Below are positions 1 through 11,694 of a stretch of DNA of 64,000 nt, one piece after another. The stretch comes from Rhyzopertha dominica (taxonomy: Eukaryota > Arthropoda > Insecta > Coleoptera > Bostrichidae): contig QCXZ01000086.1 in the NCBI GenBank assembly GCA_025024175.1, positions 12,490,245 to 12,554,244 on the forward strand. The letters run 5' to 3'. The notes under the pieces were generated by a model. The model was not told the origin of the DNA. It saw only the letters and a list, made by a program, of their open reading frames with translations, and ran no database searches. Each line of letters begins with the position of its first letter. Position 1 is the first letter of the stretch. A program made the translations under genes and the position numbers.

Positions 1-83
1 TATTTACACATTTAAAGGAAATACTATTAAGACAAATGTAAATTTCAAATATACTTAAGGAATATCATAATTATGGTGTAAGG

Positions 84-1367
84 CAGTGGTTCTGACCCTT
101 TTCCAAGTAACAGCAAACCTTTCCTTTACACTATCAATTAGAATTAGGTATACATGTTTTATTAAGATAATAATAATAATATTGCATTATTACAAAATTT
201 AACATTCCAAAAAAAATTACTCATAATTTGCAAAACAAAAATGAAATTGGTATGCAGATCAAATTAGTGTGATACCTGTGCTTGGAGGCTTTTACAAATG
301 TGGGCAATATCAGGTCAAATAGGTGATAATGCTATGCTACTCTCATTTCTTGGTCAATATTTTCAAGTCTTTCGCGTTTTTTTTGTTTTCATGTTTGTAA
401 AAGCAGGAAAGCCCAACTCACACAATATGACACTGAAAACTGTAATAAAATCTTTAGGGCTTTGGAAGAAAGAATTATACATTCATCTTGAACAAAAATT
501 CAAAATCTTAAAGAGCTTGCTCTAAGAATTTCATGTGCAAACCTATTGGTAAACTGATAAATTGTCTTGCTTTCCCTTCTGAGTATTTCGCAGCTAAAAC
601 TAAGTTAGACAAGATACAGCTTTTTCCTAATGTTCACGGAACACTTGAAAATGTGTTGTTTCATACAAGGTATCATTCACTATTTTATCTTTAACACTTT
701 GTGAAATATCTGCATTCTTCTAAAATCTGATTGATCATCTGTAATCACTCTGTATTACAGGTGTTTGGTACAAAAAGAATTAGTGTTATTCAAACTACCT
801 GATTAGAATCCCAATACACTTAATATAAACAAGGCCCAAACATCATGTACTTTTCCGGGAAACAAAGATCTAGCTATTTATTGATATACCCTCAGTTTTT
901 TAAAAGTTAATCTTATTCCAGGTCGCCCATTATGCTTAGGCAAAACTTGTTCGCGGTCATGATAAATTTAATGTTATCATTAATTCAAGTTATTCTTAAA
1001 ATTTAATTTTAGTGTCTAAGACCAGAGTCTTTTACCAACACAATTTATAATATATATTACAATAGCATTCAGTACAAACTGCAGTTCTGTTAACATACAC
1101 CAGACTCCAAACTTTTTTCGTGGCCCAAGATTTTTGTAAACGTAATACTTAGCTCATCCGTCAATATAAACATATTGCACAGTGTGAGCCTTTTAATTGT
1201 CATGGAACACTTAATTATGGTTGACAACCTTATGGCGTTTAGTAAAGTGAGTATTAATTAAATTAGCACCTCTTATTTTCCTTAAAATTTTTAAAGATAT
1301 TGATAGTCCTCCAACTAAATTTTATACAAAAAATTGCCCGTTTTCATAAAAAATTTGTCCACCACTG
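84..1367 (-). mobile_element. hAT-like transposon relic, internally deleted
   Basis: The left edge carries CAGTGGTTCTGACCC at 84, a typical hAT terminus, and a possible opposite terminus, ACCACTG, ends at 1367. The minus strand from about 430 down to 264 reads, across several frameshifts, like the C-terminus of ZBED5/FAM200-type hAT transposases: a GFPAFTNMKTKK block, then ERLENIDQEMRVA, then a terminal QAQVSH just before a stop at 264-266. The rest of the interval shows no readable transposase, so this is a heavily mutated and probably internally deleted copy. I see no 8-bp target duplication, so the right boundary is provisional. The family assignment rests on terminus style and C-terminal motif recall, not on a search. 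Confidence 0.5.
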
Positions 1368-3160
1368 ATCCATACTGTAAATAAATAAAAGAAAATTTTC
1401 TTATTAAGTTCGTCATAGCAAGCTACAATTGCAAATTGCTTTTTTTCTAATGAATTATTTCATAGCATCTTCTAATCAGAATCATTTAAAAGATATTTTT
1501 TTCTGTGTGATTTGTGGTAAAAGCATATTCAGAGAAACATTTAAAGCTCTGGAATGACCATTTACCTAATACCTAAACTCTTTCTAGGATACCACAGTAT
1601 AATGGTTGTCAGAAAAAGTGATATTCCCCAAAAAAAAAACATTCTTATGAGAGTTGTTTACAGTTTTCACCACTAAAGTTAAATATTGTAAATGAGTTCA
1701 GTTTAAACACTGCTCCACAGATACATGATCCACAGGCAGTAAGAAATTCTCTTTCTTTGAATGATATTGGTCTTATGGTTAATAAAATTTTTCTCAGTGC
1801 TGAGATAATCATGGAAAAGAAAGTTTTCTACAACACCATAAAGCTTTTATGGTTATCCAAAAGATTATTTTAGATTACTGTGATTATTCCAGCATTGAAT
1901 TATAATTCTAATTTATTGTTCAATGTTTCCATGGCTATGTTCCAATGAATCTTCCCGGTTGTCAGGTTGCAACTACATCTTCAAAGGCTTGCAAACAGCA
2001 TATCTCTAGAGATAAAATTGTTCTTTACTTCTTGTTCATAATTATCTATACACAGTAACTTTAAATATTCATGTTTCTCACTTCTTTCTAAGTTTAAAAA
2101 TCTTTCAGAAAAATTCAAAATGCACGGGTGTAGTATGCAGATGTTATTATATTCCTAGCATAGTATTCCTCTATATTCTTATCGATACAGAATTGAACAG
2201 CATACAGTTCAACATGGCATTTTTCCGTCATGTACCCACTGTACTATAGTGATTTATGTATCTTTTTGAAATTGTTATAAAACTGGCTATAACATATCTT
2301 TTTTACAAAATATATTCCCTAGTATAACGTGTAAAAAATATATTTAAAGAAAAAGAATGTAATTTTTTCATAAAATACTGTTAAATATTATACAACAGTA
2401 AAGACAAAGTGAAAATTTGCAATAAAATTTCTCAAGATAAAAGAAATCATTACCTTTAGGTGATAAATTAAGGAAACCCTTGAAGCAAACGGTTTTTTAA
2501 AAGTTAATTATGTCTACATTTGCCTATTATGTTTAAGCAAAACTTGTCCATGTTCATAAGGAATTCAATATAATCATTAACAAAGGTTATTATTCTTGGA
2601 AAACACCTCATATTTTAAAACATGCCCTAAAACAATTTATGATAGCATTGAATATGAAATAAACGAAACATTTTTTGTGTATATGCAAAAAAAATGTCAC
2701 GGAACATTCAATAATTATGGCTAAGAAAAGAGTGCCTTTTTGAAATCTTTAAACTTTTTTTTATTTTTCAAAAACACAAATAATCATAGAAGCCCGCCTT
2801 GTGTAATTCTATCTATAAGTCGCCATTAGTAGCAAAATATTTGCCCGACATTGGTATATATTAATTTTAAAAAAATTAGCAAAATGGGTAATCATTAAAT
2901 TAACACCTTTATATGTTTAAAATCTAAAGATATTGGTAGCCCCCAAATAAATTTTATACAAAAGTGCGCCTTGGTGATCAAATGTCTGTCCACCTCTGCT
3001 ATAGACACAATGTAGTTCCTTTAAAACAATTTTCTACTATGACACACCAAATGCACTGTAGTGATTTATATATATTTTGGAACTGTTATGAAATTGGCTA
3101 TAATACATGTTTTTCCAAAGTAATGATCTTAAGATAACGTGCACAAAGATATATTTAAAA
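890..3160. repeat. Diverged direct repeats (A-B-A'-B' order)
   Basis: Block A (about 890-1375) recurs as A' (about 2490-3000). Shared stretches include TTTTTTAAAAGTTAAT, GCAAAACTTGT and AAATTTTATACAAAA. Block B (about 2237-2345), with TAGTGATTTAT and TGGCTATAA, recurs as B' (about 3053-3160). Order and orientation are kept, so this is either an old tandem duplication or two copies of one repeat family. Block A overlaps the hAT relic above. No coding potential was recognised in either copy. Confidence 0.5.
1376..2236. other. AT-rich non-coding stretch
   Basis: No open frame of useful length and no recognisable domain on either strand. It lies between the two copies of the diverged repeat and may be the body of an old transposon decayed beyond recognition. 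Confidence 0.4.
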
Positions 3161-4499
3161 AATGATATTTTTTTTTCTATGAAACCGCTCTCACTAGAAG
3201 ATGAAAGAATACTACTTGTGGAGATTAATGTTGTTTATATGACTTTGTCTCCCCAAAATAGCGCAAGTAATTATGAAAAATAAAATAAAAACCAAAAAAC
3301 CATTTTTCTGTTATTATTAATAGCAGGGTTTGTAACTAAAAAATCGGCAGCAATCAGTTACTACTACCAAATACTATTTCACACACACACTCATTAAAAT
3401 GTAGCTTTTGGCCCCCAAACAACAGTAGTCTTACCCGGCTATACCCTTTCAAACAATTTAATAGTATAGGAGGCACAAGTAACGAAAAGCTACCCTATCT
3501 ACTTTAGTGTCAGATCACCAACTAATTCAAACATATGAAGTAAATAATTACCCCATAATGTATGATGCAAAAGATTCAAGTAAAAATTGGAAGAAGCTTA
3601 CCTTTTATGTCTGCAGTGAAGACATATTATCATAGTTTGAGAGTGACTTCTATCCTTTAGTGCCAAATGATAACAATGAAGACTTGTAAAGACCACCAAT
3701 CTGTGCTGTTTTATATACCTTTAACAGGCAACTGTGGGTGGCACTGTGATTAATCAAGTTTGAATCTCCAGAAAAGAGATGAAGCTGGAAAAATTTAAAC
3801 ATAACATTTCTTTTATATACGTTACTTAAGTAAAAATTATTTTAATGTCAAAAAAATGGGTACAGCTGTACAACAATAATATCATAATAAATATTTCACA
3901 TCAGAATCAGGTCAGAAATGTAAAAATTTAAAGACTAAAAAGATAAATATCATAGACTTTATGCAGTCCTACAATACACAAACATGGCTGTCCTATCAAA
4001 CCTATTGTTTGTTACATAAATTCCCCACATTACAAGTTAACAATATTGATTGTTTTTTATTTTTTGTTTTGAATTGAAAAAATACACTAGACTTAACCAA
4101 CAAACTTAAAAATTTCAAAATTCTACAAGAATTGTTCCTTTTGATGTAAACAATTTAAATTAATACCTCAAAAAGATTGTATTTTTAAGTGATCTACTTT
4201 ATCTAAATTATGACTCCTCATTAACCCAAAAATAATTTCGTCTCATTAACAAAATTTGTACTAATCAAAACTTTTTGTTTCAATAACAAATAGTGTCTAC
4301 AAAAGTCAGGTGTGGCTTGAGGTTCTTCCCCTAGTCCACTCTATTAACAGTTTAGAAAAAGATATTTTCAGAAACACTACTTTGTCACCCTGTATTACAT
4401 TTTAGTACGATTAAGTTAATGATTTGGTAGATAATAATCAGATATCCCCTTTTGATCTATTAATTTTATGTGGCACATTTTCTCCTTACCTATCGTTTG
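3161..4499. other. AT-rich stretch without a recognisable gene
   Basis: Only short spurious frames. A TIR-like end, CACCCTGTA, occurs near 4387 and resembles the termini of the Tc1/mariner-type elements elsewhere in the window, but I could not find a partner end. Nothing else is supported here. Confidence 0.35.
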
Positions 4500-5060
4500 A
4501 AATTTTAAACAAGGCATATGTACACCCTTATACACAAAAATATATATATACCTTTTTCTCTTTCTCAAAATGAACTGTGTAATTCTACGAATTGCTTTTA
4601 ATAACAATTTTCTAAATAATTTAATACTGTGAACCAACCAAGTGCTTTTTATTTTAATTTAATACTTCTGATAATACAGTAACATTTTATATCCCTAGGT
4701 GTGCTGGTGAGATCTCAATTAATTCATATAAATTATGTTCCTCACATGAATTAAATATTGTCTTTTAGGTAGATAATCCCGCTTTGTCTGTAACAAAAAC
4801 CTAATTCCGATTTGAATAATTTAGGGGTGCACAGTTTTTCACCCAATTATTAACGTTATGTTTATATTACGGTAAAAAGCTAAAGTACATAATTTAAAAA
4901 ATACCAATATTGTTACAATAAATTCATTGCATTGTTACACAAGCTGCCAAATTAGACAATTTAAATTTAAACTCTTACATTTAATTATTAAAAAATTCCA
5001 TACATATACAACATTATAAATTACAAAAAGTTTACTATTTTCAACAGATTTTTTTTTAAA
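4500..5060 (+). repeat. Dispersed repeat, copy 1 (related to 55205-55870)
   Basis: Collinear matches to about 55205-55870 in the same orientation: GTACACC followed by TATACACA, then TAATAACAATTTTC, TGATAATA, CCCTAGG-like and ATTAGACAATTT blocks in the same order. The two copies are strongly diverged. The right-hand copy keeps a short frame reminiscent of a Penelope-like or LINE C-terminus; this one keeps none. Confidence 0.45.
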
Positions 5061-5439
5061 TTTTAGCCGTTTCATACTAAATTTTTATTTGGCCATTAAA
5101 ATAATATTTGTATGCATGCAACTTTTTGCCCGAGGTCAAATCTGCCTGCTTCCATTGATTTTTACATCTAATTTATCTATACAAAGGTCTTTTTTAGCAT
5201 TTTTGGTACTGATGATAGCTATTTAAAAATGAAAAGTGCTAGAGAAAAAGTGGTAGACCATCAAGTTTAATATATTGGATGATACTTCGAGCTCATTTCA
5301 TTTACAATAATTTAACTATAAATATAAAATATCTACAGTGATATTAATGGTTCAGTTTGTAATTCTATATTAATAATATTCAATGGAGAATAAATCACAA
5401 ACAAAGGGGAAACTAATGGAGCACATACATCAGCTATGA

Positions 5440-6870
5440 GTACATAGTTGCAGAGTAGCAACAGTGATAATGGAAATGAGTTCACGACAAATAAACTGAA
5501 TAACTATTATTTTTACAGAATGGAATAAGGCATGAACGAAGTATACAACATAGCAAATACAGGTTAAGTAGAACATTTACACACAAAATAAGGATAATAT
5601 TAATAAGTATTGGATCACCAAATTCACTTCAGGGATGTAACAATAAGATGTGCAGTTATCAACTCAACAGATCTCCAGCAAAGATTTACCGATACAAATT
5701 CGATCTAAAAAAGCGTAAAGTATCAGGAAGCAAAGCATAGATGTACATAATACACCAAAAAAAAAGAAAATTAGAACCAAGAGCACAAGAAATGGGAATG
5801 CTGGATTACGGTAGACTAGGATACAAGTGAACCAATAGAGATAAATATACTACAGAAATAAAAACTGAAGAAGATGAAGAGCATGAATATAAAAAGAAGA
5901 TACTGTAGAGATTAAATGAGTATGAAANGTANTAAGTATATTGTATGTTAACACAAAATGAAGGATTTACACCAGAAACATATGAAGAAGTAACAGAAAA
6001 ACCATAATGAAAAGAAGCTATACAGATAGAATTATATGCACATGATAAATACAACATGGGATGAAGCAGAACAACTGAGAAAAAATGTAAAAGTTGTAAA
6101 CGCAAAATTGATCTTTATAATAATTAAAAAATAAAACAAATGGATATTTCACCAGTATTTCTACATGTACAAATACAGCTAAACATACATTTATTGGCCA
6201 AATGGTCTAAATATAAAATAACAGTATTACAATTAAACCAATAATTGTATGGATTAATAGATTCACTGAAGCTGTGGAATAATACACTTAATATATTTAT
6301 AATCAAAAACAAATCAAACAGCNGAACTTTGTCAGTTGCCTATAACATAACAACCCATTATGTCAGTGTTACACTGTTATACACTAACAGAAAATAATAA
6401 AGATGTAAAGAAGATAATCACATTATTAACAGAAGGATTTTAATGATGCATTTCATTGGAATGAAAACTTACAGAACACAAGAAACGTGGTTTAAAATTA
6501 TTCAAACAAATGACATACAATAATCAATGAAATTATTTCACATGAATGAATGGAAACGAGTCACTACAATGGAGCAAATTATTAAATAAATATTGAAGAA
6601 AATACAATGACTATACCATCAGCCAATTCATCGGAAGTACTTATCGTTAACATCTAGACCAGATGTTAAGGTATCAAATTTCAGTAGATAGCTTGACAAC
6701 CCAACTGAGCATGCTTGGAAGGCACAAAAAGGGTACTACGATACCTACAATCAACAGAGGATATAGGAATATACAAGATTATAACCACCAATACTGAAAC
6801 ATTGTCAGATACAGATTGGGAAAGTAACATATACCGTTTGTTTCTAAGGTAACTACATTCATAATTCAAA
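5440..6870 (+). pseudogene. Decayed Ty1/copia retrotransposon pol (integrase-RT-RNase H)
   Basis: Read on the plus strand across frames, this gives Copia landmarks in the correct order. Integrase: SDNGNEFTT near 5470-5500 and GIRHERSI near 5528-5550, which includes the third acidic residue region. Integrase tail: KLEPRAQEMGMLDYGRLGYK around 5770-5830. RT start: an ETYEEV block followed by KEAIQIELYAH near 5980-6045. Palm and connection: LNQ.LYGL near 6233 and ENNKDV near 6390. RNase H side: LTSRPDV near 6648, NPTEHAWKA near 6698, RVLRYLQSTEDIGIY near 6730 and SDTDWESN near 6808. Stops, frameshifts and several N bases are scattered throughout. No LTRs were found. The copy is old and inactive, and no frame is longer than a few dozen codons. 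Confidence 0.75.
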
Positions 6871-7158
6871 CTACTGGTGAATTTAAGCCGTCGCCATGGT
6901 TACCACGTTACCTATTTACATCCAAAATAGGAACGGGTCTACCGGTATAATATAATATTTATTACAAATTAATGCAACTGAATAAGATAACAGTGAAGAG
7001 AATTCCGATTTTAATGGCTAGCGAAACAATAACAATACAATAAAAATGGTGACATAAAAAATCATAATATCTTCTAACCTTAAAAACAATTTATTATTAC
7101 TGCAAAATACATACCGACATTATAATCTTGGTACCATCTTTGCTCCGTGTTAGATTAT

Positions 7159-7826
7159 ATGGTAATTATTTACTATAGCGTCCCATCACCTATCGAGTTC
7201 AAATTGTGCGTACCCATAGAAAGTGGCCTCCTGAACACGAATATGAAATCCGTTTCTTGCGGTCGCGGCTAGTTTTCAAGAAATTAATATTTCAATTTGG
7301 AATTACTTTACGACGCGGAGTGTTGTCCCGTATGCCGCCCGGTGTCGCATGCTCCTTAAAGTTTGGTCGTCCTACGCGTAGCGTTTTCAAGCAGATTTGG
7401 GGGTTGTTTTTTTACCGCGCGATTTTTGAGGCGTTTAGGCCGTGTTTTTTGCGCGCGGCGCGCAAAAAACACGGCCTAAACGCCTCAAAAATCGCGCGGT
7501 AAAAAAACAACCCCCAAATCTGCTTGAAAACACGCATACACGTAGGACGTCCGGCCGATAAGGAGTATGCGACACCTCATCACAGTATACGAAGAACACC
7601 GAGTGTCGCCAAAAACACGGCCTAAATGCCTCAAAAATCGCTCAGTAAAAAAACAACTTCTAAATCTGCTTGAAAACGCACTCGCGTAGGACAACCGGAA
7701 GTTAAGGAGCATGCGGCACTGCGCGGCATAAGAGAGAACACTCCGCGTCGTAAAGTAGTTCCAAATTGAAATATTTATTTCTTGAAAACTAGGCGCGACC
7801 GCAAGAAACGGATTTCATATTCATGT
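7159..7826. mobile_element. GC-cored foldback element, copy 1 (right end lost)
   Basis: A giant inverted repeat centred on a 3-nt loop (CGG, 7456-7458). The inner arms, about 80 nt each, are perfectly complementary and include GCGATTTTTGAGGCG and CGTGTTTTTTGCGCG. The outer arms are imperfect and contain CCGTTTCTTGCGGTCGCG and its complement. A partial repeat of the right arm (about 7610-7700) is present. The left end resembles GGTAATTAT, the terminus of copy 2. The right arm stops at CATGTT and runs into an AAT microsatellite, so the terminus is missing. Open frames here are palindrome artefacts. Confidence 0.75.
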
Positions 7827-8064
7827 TAATAATAATAATAATAATCTTATTGTTAATAGGCAATTTCACACAATAGACAACACGTGGAAAACCCACTGCC
7901 ATTAGATTTGTCTCTTATCTTATCTAAGCAAAAGATTATGAAGATTGAAGAATGACATCCAGGGGGTGGTAACTCTCTACTTTGCCATCGAACCATAAAA
8001 TAACACTTTAATAGAAAGAAAAGGCCAATGCATCTGTCCTGTCCCAACATCATTTTCGCGATCG
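7826..8064 (-). repeat. Putative LINE or SINE 3' fragment with ATT-type microsatellite tail
   Basis: On the minus strand a moderately GC-rich stretch of about 210 nt ends in ACAATAAG followed by an ATT repeat (plus strand 7826-7848). Such simple-repeat tails are typical of CR1/L2-type LINEs and the SINEs that use their machinery. It sits exactly where foldback copy 1 is broken, which suggests that its insertion truncated that element. The body matches no family I can name. Confidence 0.35.
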
Positions 8065-8158
8065 NGCCATCTGTGCGTCGAAACNTGCGTAAATTAGCGC
8101 CAAATTTGAATATCTAGGATCATTATTTTCGGTATTAAAGGTGGTTTTTGCTAGATCA

Positions 8159-8220
8159 TTCGAACTTTTCCAATTAAAATTTCATTGAATACAATGAAAT
8201 TTCACTTGGAAAGGTGCGAA
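8159..8220. other. 62-nt imperfect hairpin
   Basis: Two arms of 29 nt (8159-8187 and 8192-8220) pair with a few mismatches around a 4-nt AATA loop. The loop-proximal ATTTCATTG/CAATGAAAT is perfect. The size is compatible with a pre-miRNA-like stem or a tiny foldback element. No flanking evidence separates these. Confidence 0.4.
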
Positions 8221-9189
8221 CAACCTAACAAATATAATTATAAATGAAAGAACAATTAAAAGTTAAAGTATATTAATACAGTTTTCGCATTAACTATAAA
8301 CTAGTGAATAAATATTGATTGGAAATTTGTGTTGTGAACATAGTTCATTTGTAACAAGCAATGCAGACAATATCAAAAATATATGAACAAGTTAAAGAGC
8401 TAAATTAAAAACTGTCCTATTAATTTTTGATATTGCCTTAAACAAAAGTATGCCTTATCATTTAAAAGTAGATTTACAATAAAAAGTACACTCTAAACAA
8501 TAGTACCAATAACTTGAAACAATACAAATGACAAACAGCGTCAGTTATAGTGGTTCACCTTTATAACCAGTGTTGTTCAAAGTTTTTAAAATGTATTTAA
8601 ATATTGTAGGTAAATATTAAGAAAAATGTAACTACTGAAATTGAATCACTAATACTACAGAAAAATTTAAATGAGTATTTAAATACATGAAAAGTAAATT
8701 AACTATGTATCGAACCACTTGTAGTTAAATACTTAACAGAAACGGTAACAATACAGTAAGCTGAAGTAACTAATGTTAACATTGACAAAACATTCTAAAA
8801 AATATGAGTGTAAGAGCATTTGAATAATATTCGTATAACTGAAAGTGACTTTGTAAAAACAAAAATGAAGAGTTTAGATATGTAATAATAATAATTTGTT
8901 TTTATGGTTTTACAACTCCAATATTTAAACTATCTTCTTATCCACCAACCAGAAATGTAATTAGAAATCAAAGAACATACTAATAACCTACACCAATTGC
9001 ATCGTCTTTAAATACACTTCTTAAATTAATTAATGAAGAAGTAATTTACATTATAAGACCAGTAAATCAAGTATAACAGCCTGCGGTGTAAGTTAGTAAG
9101 TTACAAGTTATGGGTTACAGTAATTATTTACCATTTTGATAATTTGCTACTACACATCAGCACATTAGGATTTATTCGTTATAATTGTT
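8221..9189. other. AT-rich non-coding stretch
   Basis: No domain or splice-bounded exon recognised. It separates the hairpin from foldback copy 2. Confidence 0.35.
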
Positions 9190-9786
9190 GGTAATTATGC
9201 ACATTACCGGACCTTCGCCAAATTTTACAAAATTTTGCACACTGCTAGTACACGGCCTCCTAAACACGAATCTGTCATCAGTTTCTTGCGGTCTTGTCTA
9301 GTTTTTGAGAAATAAGTGTTTATACTCGGAACTACTTTACCATGCGCGGTGTTCTTCAGTATGCCGACCGATGTCGCATGTTCCTTTACGTCCGGTCTTC
9401 CTACGCGACTGTGTTTTCCAGCTGATTTGGGGGTTTGCTTTTATTACCGCGCGATTTTTGAGGCGTTTAGGCCGTGTTTTTTGCGCGCCGCGCGCAAAAA
9501 ACACGGCCTAAACGCCTCAAAAATCGCGCGGTAATAAAAGCAAACCCCCAAATCAGCTGGAAAGCACTCGCGTAGGAAGACCCGACATACAGGAGCTTGT
9601 GACACTGTGCGCCATAGGGGAGAATACTCCGCGCGATAAAGTAGTTCCAAATTGAAACATTAATTAAAAAAAAACTAGACGCGACCGCAAGAAACCGATT
9701 TCAGATTCATGTTCAGGAGGTCGTGTTTTAGGAGTGTGCAAAATTTCACGTAATTTGGGGTAGGTCCGGTAATATGCATAATTACC
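9190..9786. mobile_element. GC-cored foldback DNA element, intact copy with 8-bp target duplication
   Basis: A 597-bp inverted repeat starting GGTAATTATGCACATTACC and ending with its complement. It is flanked on both sides by TAATTGTT (9182-9189 and 9787-9794), a perfect 8-bp target-site duplication. The inner arms (about 9416-9487 and 9491-9562) are perfectly complementary around a 3-nt CCG loop; the outer arms are diverged. An 8-bp duplication is the length made by hAT and P transposases, so one of those probably mobilised it. It carries no transposase of its own. Open frames inside are reflections of the palindrome. Confidence 0.85.
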
Positions 9787-9794
9787 TAATTGTT

Positions 9795-11340
9795 AAATAC
9801 CCAATTCTGTAAAGATGTTCATGAGATAAATTCTTTAAGCTAGGATTGTTGATTGCTTGTTTCCACTTGCTGCACATGTCGCCTCTTCTTGGGTTTGGAA
9901 ACCTGAATATCGGCTTTTGTTTCACCTTACAACCCGGCACTGAGAAACGACCTTTGTCCGACTCCATTATAATCTGGCATTAATCAAATAATTAGTTTGC
10001 TATTTATTAACTGGTACTTACATTTACCGCTTGAACTGAAGATGTCCACGCCTAACTAGGTATTATACAAAAAAGTGCACGCAGAAACAGCCTGAAATAA
10101 TTTTTTATAGGTACCTATAATAATGTTTTTCTCAATTCTAATTACCTGTTACTGCAGGTGACTATTAAACTAAAATTGATTCCACCATCACAAACGTCTA
10201 TAAAAACATAAAAGTTCAAAACATAACAATAACCATCACAAACAAAAACACGAAAATGGAGAGGACGCAAGCGCAACACGCAATGGAGCAACTGTCACCG
10301 GTGTCAGTTGTGGGATTTCAGTTGATATTGTCGTTCCCTACCATCAAATTACCACTTGAGTGCAATAAAATTATATGCTGATTAGCGCCATCTGACCGTG
10401 GAAACATGCGTAACCCCCCCTTACCCTCCATGCCCACACTTTCAAAAGGGAACACGTAGCGCCATTCAGGATGAACCAGCCTGCATCGAACTTATTTTAG
10501 CTTCAAGCCACAGCAAAGACAAACACCACTGAAGTACAGGCCCGCATCACCTGTGGCGCTATATGCGCGCGATAATGACAAGGACAATGGACAAAACTTC
10601 GTTTAATTTCCTGTGTTGCCAAGGGTACTGTAATTACCGTAAGGTAATTATGCTACCAATACGTAATGCGGTCCAACAGAATATACTTATAAGATCGTAC
10701 TTAAAAAGTAGAGTAATTTTAAGAGTTTTGGCGAATATAAACACATCACTGCTTTCCTAGTCACAGTCATACATTTGTAATTATATGCTATCTGCTTTCT
10801 CTTTCCATTCTCCTCAAATAAGTGAGGGTTGAGCCGTGAGCCAACAATAAAGATTGTTTGCAATAAACGGTAGAACAGTAGACCTAAGTAAATGATGAGT
10901 TTACAATACAGTATTTAGGAAGGATTATCTCTTATTTATGGCCACTGAGGCTATTGGTGCAATTAGGTGCCAGTGGAACCGTTTAAGGGAAGTTCCAAGA
11001 AATGCTAAAGCCCCGACAGAAACCCTAATTTACCTTTATCTGAACCACAAACCATTAAATGGTAATTTGAAAAGCTTTTACGGTATTTATGTTTAATAAA
11101 GTTGTCAACGCTGTTCCTTTGATCGTTTGTGACATGCGCATTGTCGTTTCCTTCGGTAATGCAGAGCACAAAATAACAAACGGTCGCATTTGAATTCTAG
11201 ATTATGATTCTAGATTTGAATCAATTCGAATCTGAATTGTCGTTTGCTTGTGTTATTTTGTGTGGTGTTAAGATATATTGACTATTATTTAGTTCAGAAA
11301 GTAAACAGGTGTTTGTGTTTCGTTATTAGTGCGGTCTGAA
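9795..11340. other. Mostly non-coding stretch upstream of the P-type gene
   Basis: It contains a GC-richer patch (10250-10560) sharing GCCATCTG...GAAACATGCGTAA with about 8068-8096. A short frame of about 53 codons from ATG 10938 (MATEAIGAIRCQWNRLREV...) has a coding-like composition but no family I recognise. An inverted repeat at about 11166-11265 (CACAAAATAACAAACG and its complement) lies just before the P-type gene and could be a subterminal inverted repeat of that transposon. No terminal repeats were confirmed. Confidence 0.3.
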
Positions 11341-11342
11341 CA

Positions 11343-11694
11343 ATGTCGTGTGCGGTAAAATGTTGCAAAACACGGAGAGGCGCAACCAAACTGCATGTGT
11401 TTCCTAAGGATCCTAAAGTAAGTCAATTACAATGCATAATGCATTTAACCAAGCATATTTTACGATATCGTAACTGGCATTTAAAAAAAAACATTCCTAT
11501 TTACGTAATTTCTTGGATATTTTAGAGATTTCAAACTTGGTGCAATATTTTGGACTTGGATTTTCCCTTTGACAAACGCAGCAACAAACGTGTTTGTGAT
11601 ATACATTTTGCTCCTGATTCCAAGTTCCATGACAACAGGAATAGATCAACTTTAAAGGCTGATGCTGTACCATCACTATATTTGAAAGCAGAAG
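11343..11694 (+). other. THAP DNA-binding domain exons of the P-type gene
   Basis: Exon 1 supplies the first zinc ligands (MSCAVKCCKTRRG) and the HVFPKDPK turn. Exon 2 supplies RFQTWC, VCDIHF and the AVPSLYL motif that closes THAP folds. The splice junction falls after KDPK in phase 0. In this family the domain binds the transposon's own subterminal DNA; a possible target here is the inverted repeat at 11166-11265. Confidence 0.8.

Noticed and set aside
5806..6105. Minus-strand Ser/Tyr-rich frame of 99 codons
   Set aside because: It is antisense to the Copia integrase/RT region and has low-complexity composition.
7206..7712. Open frames on both strands with shared peptides (FEAFRPCFLRAARKKH)
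   Set aside because: They arise from the perfect GC-rich palindrome of the foldback. The same peptide appears on both strands and again at 9305-9650 because the DNA is self-complementary.
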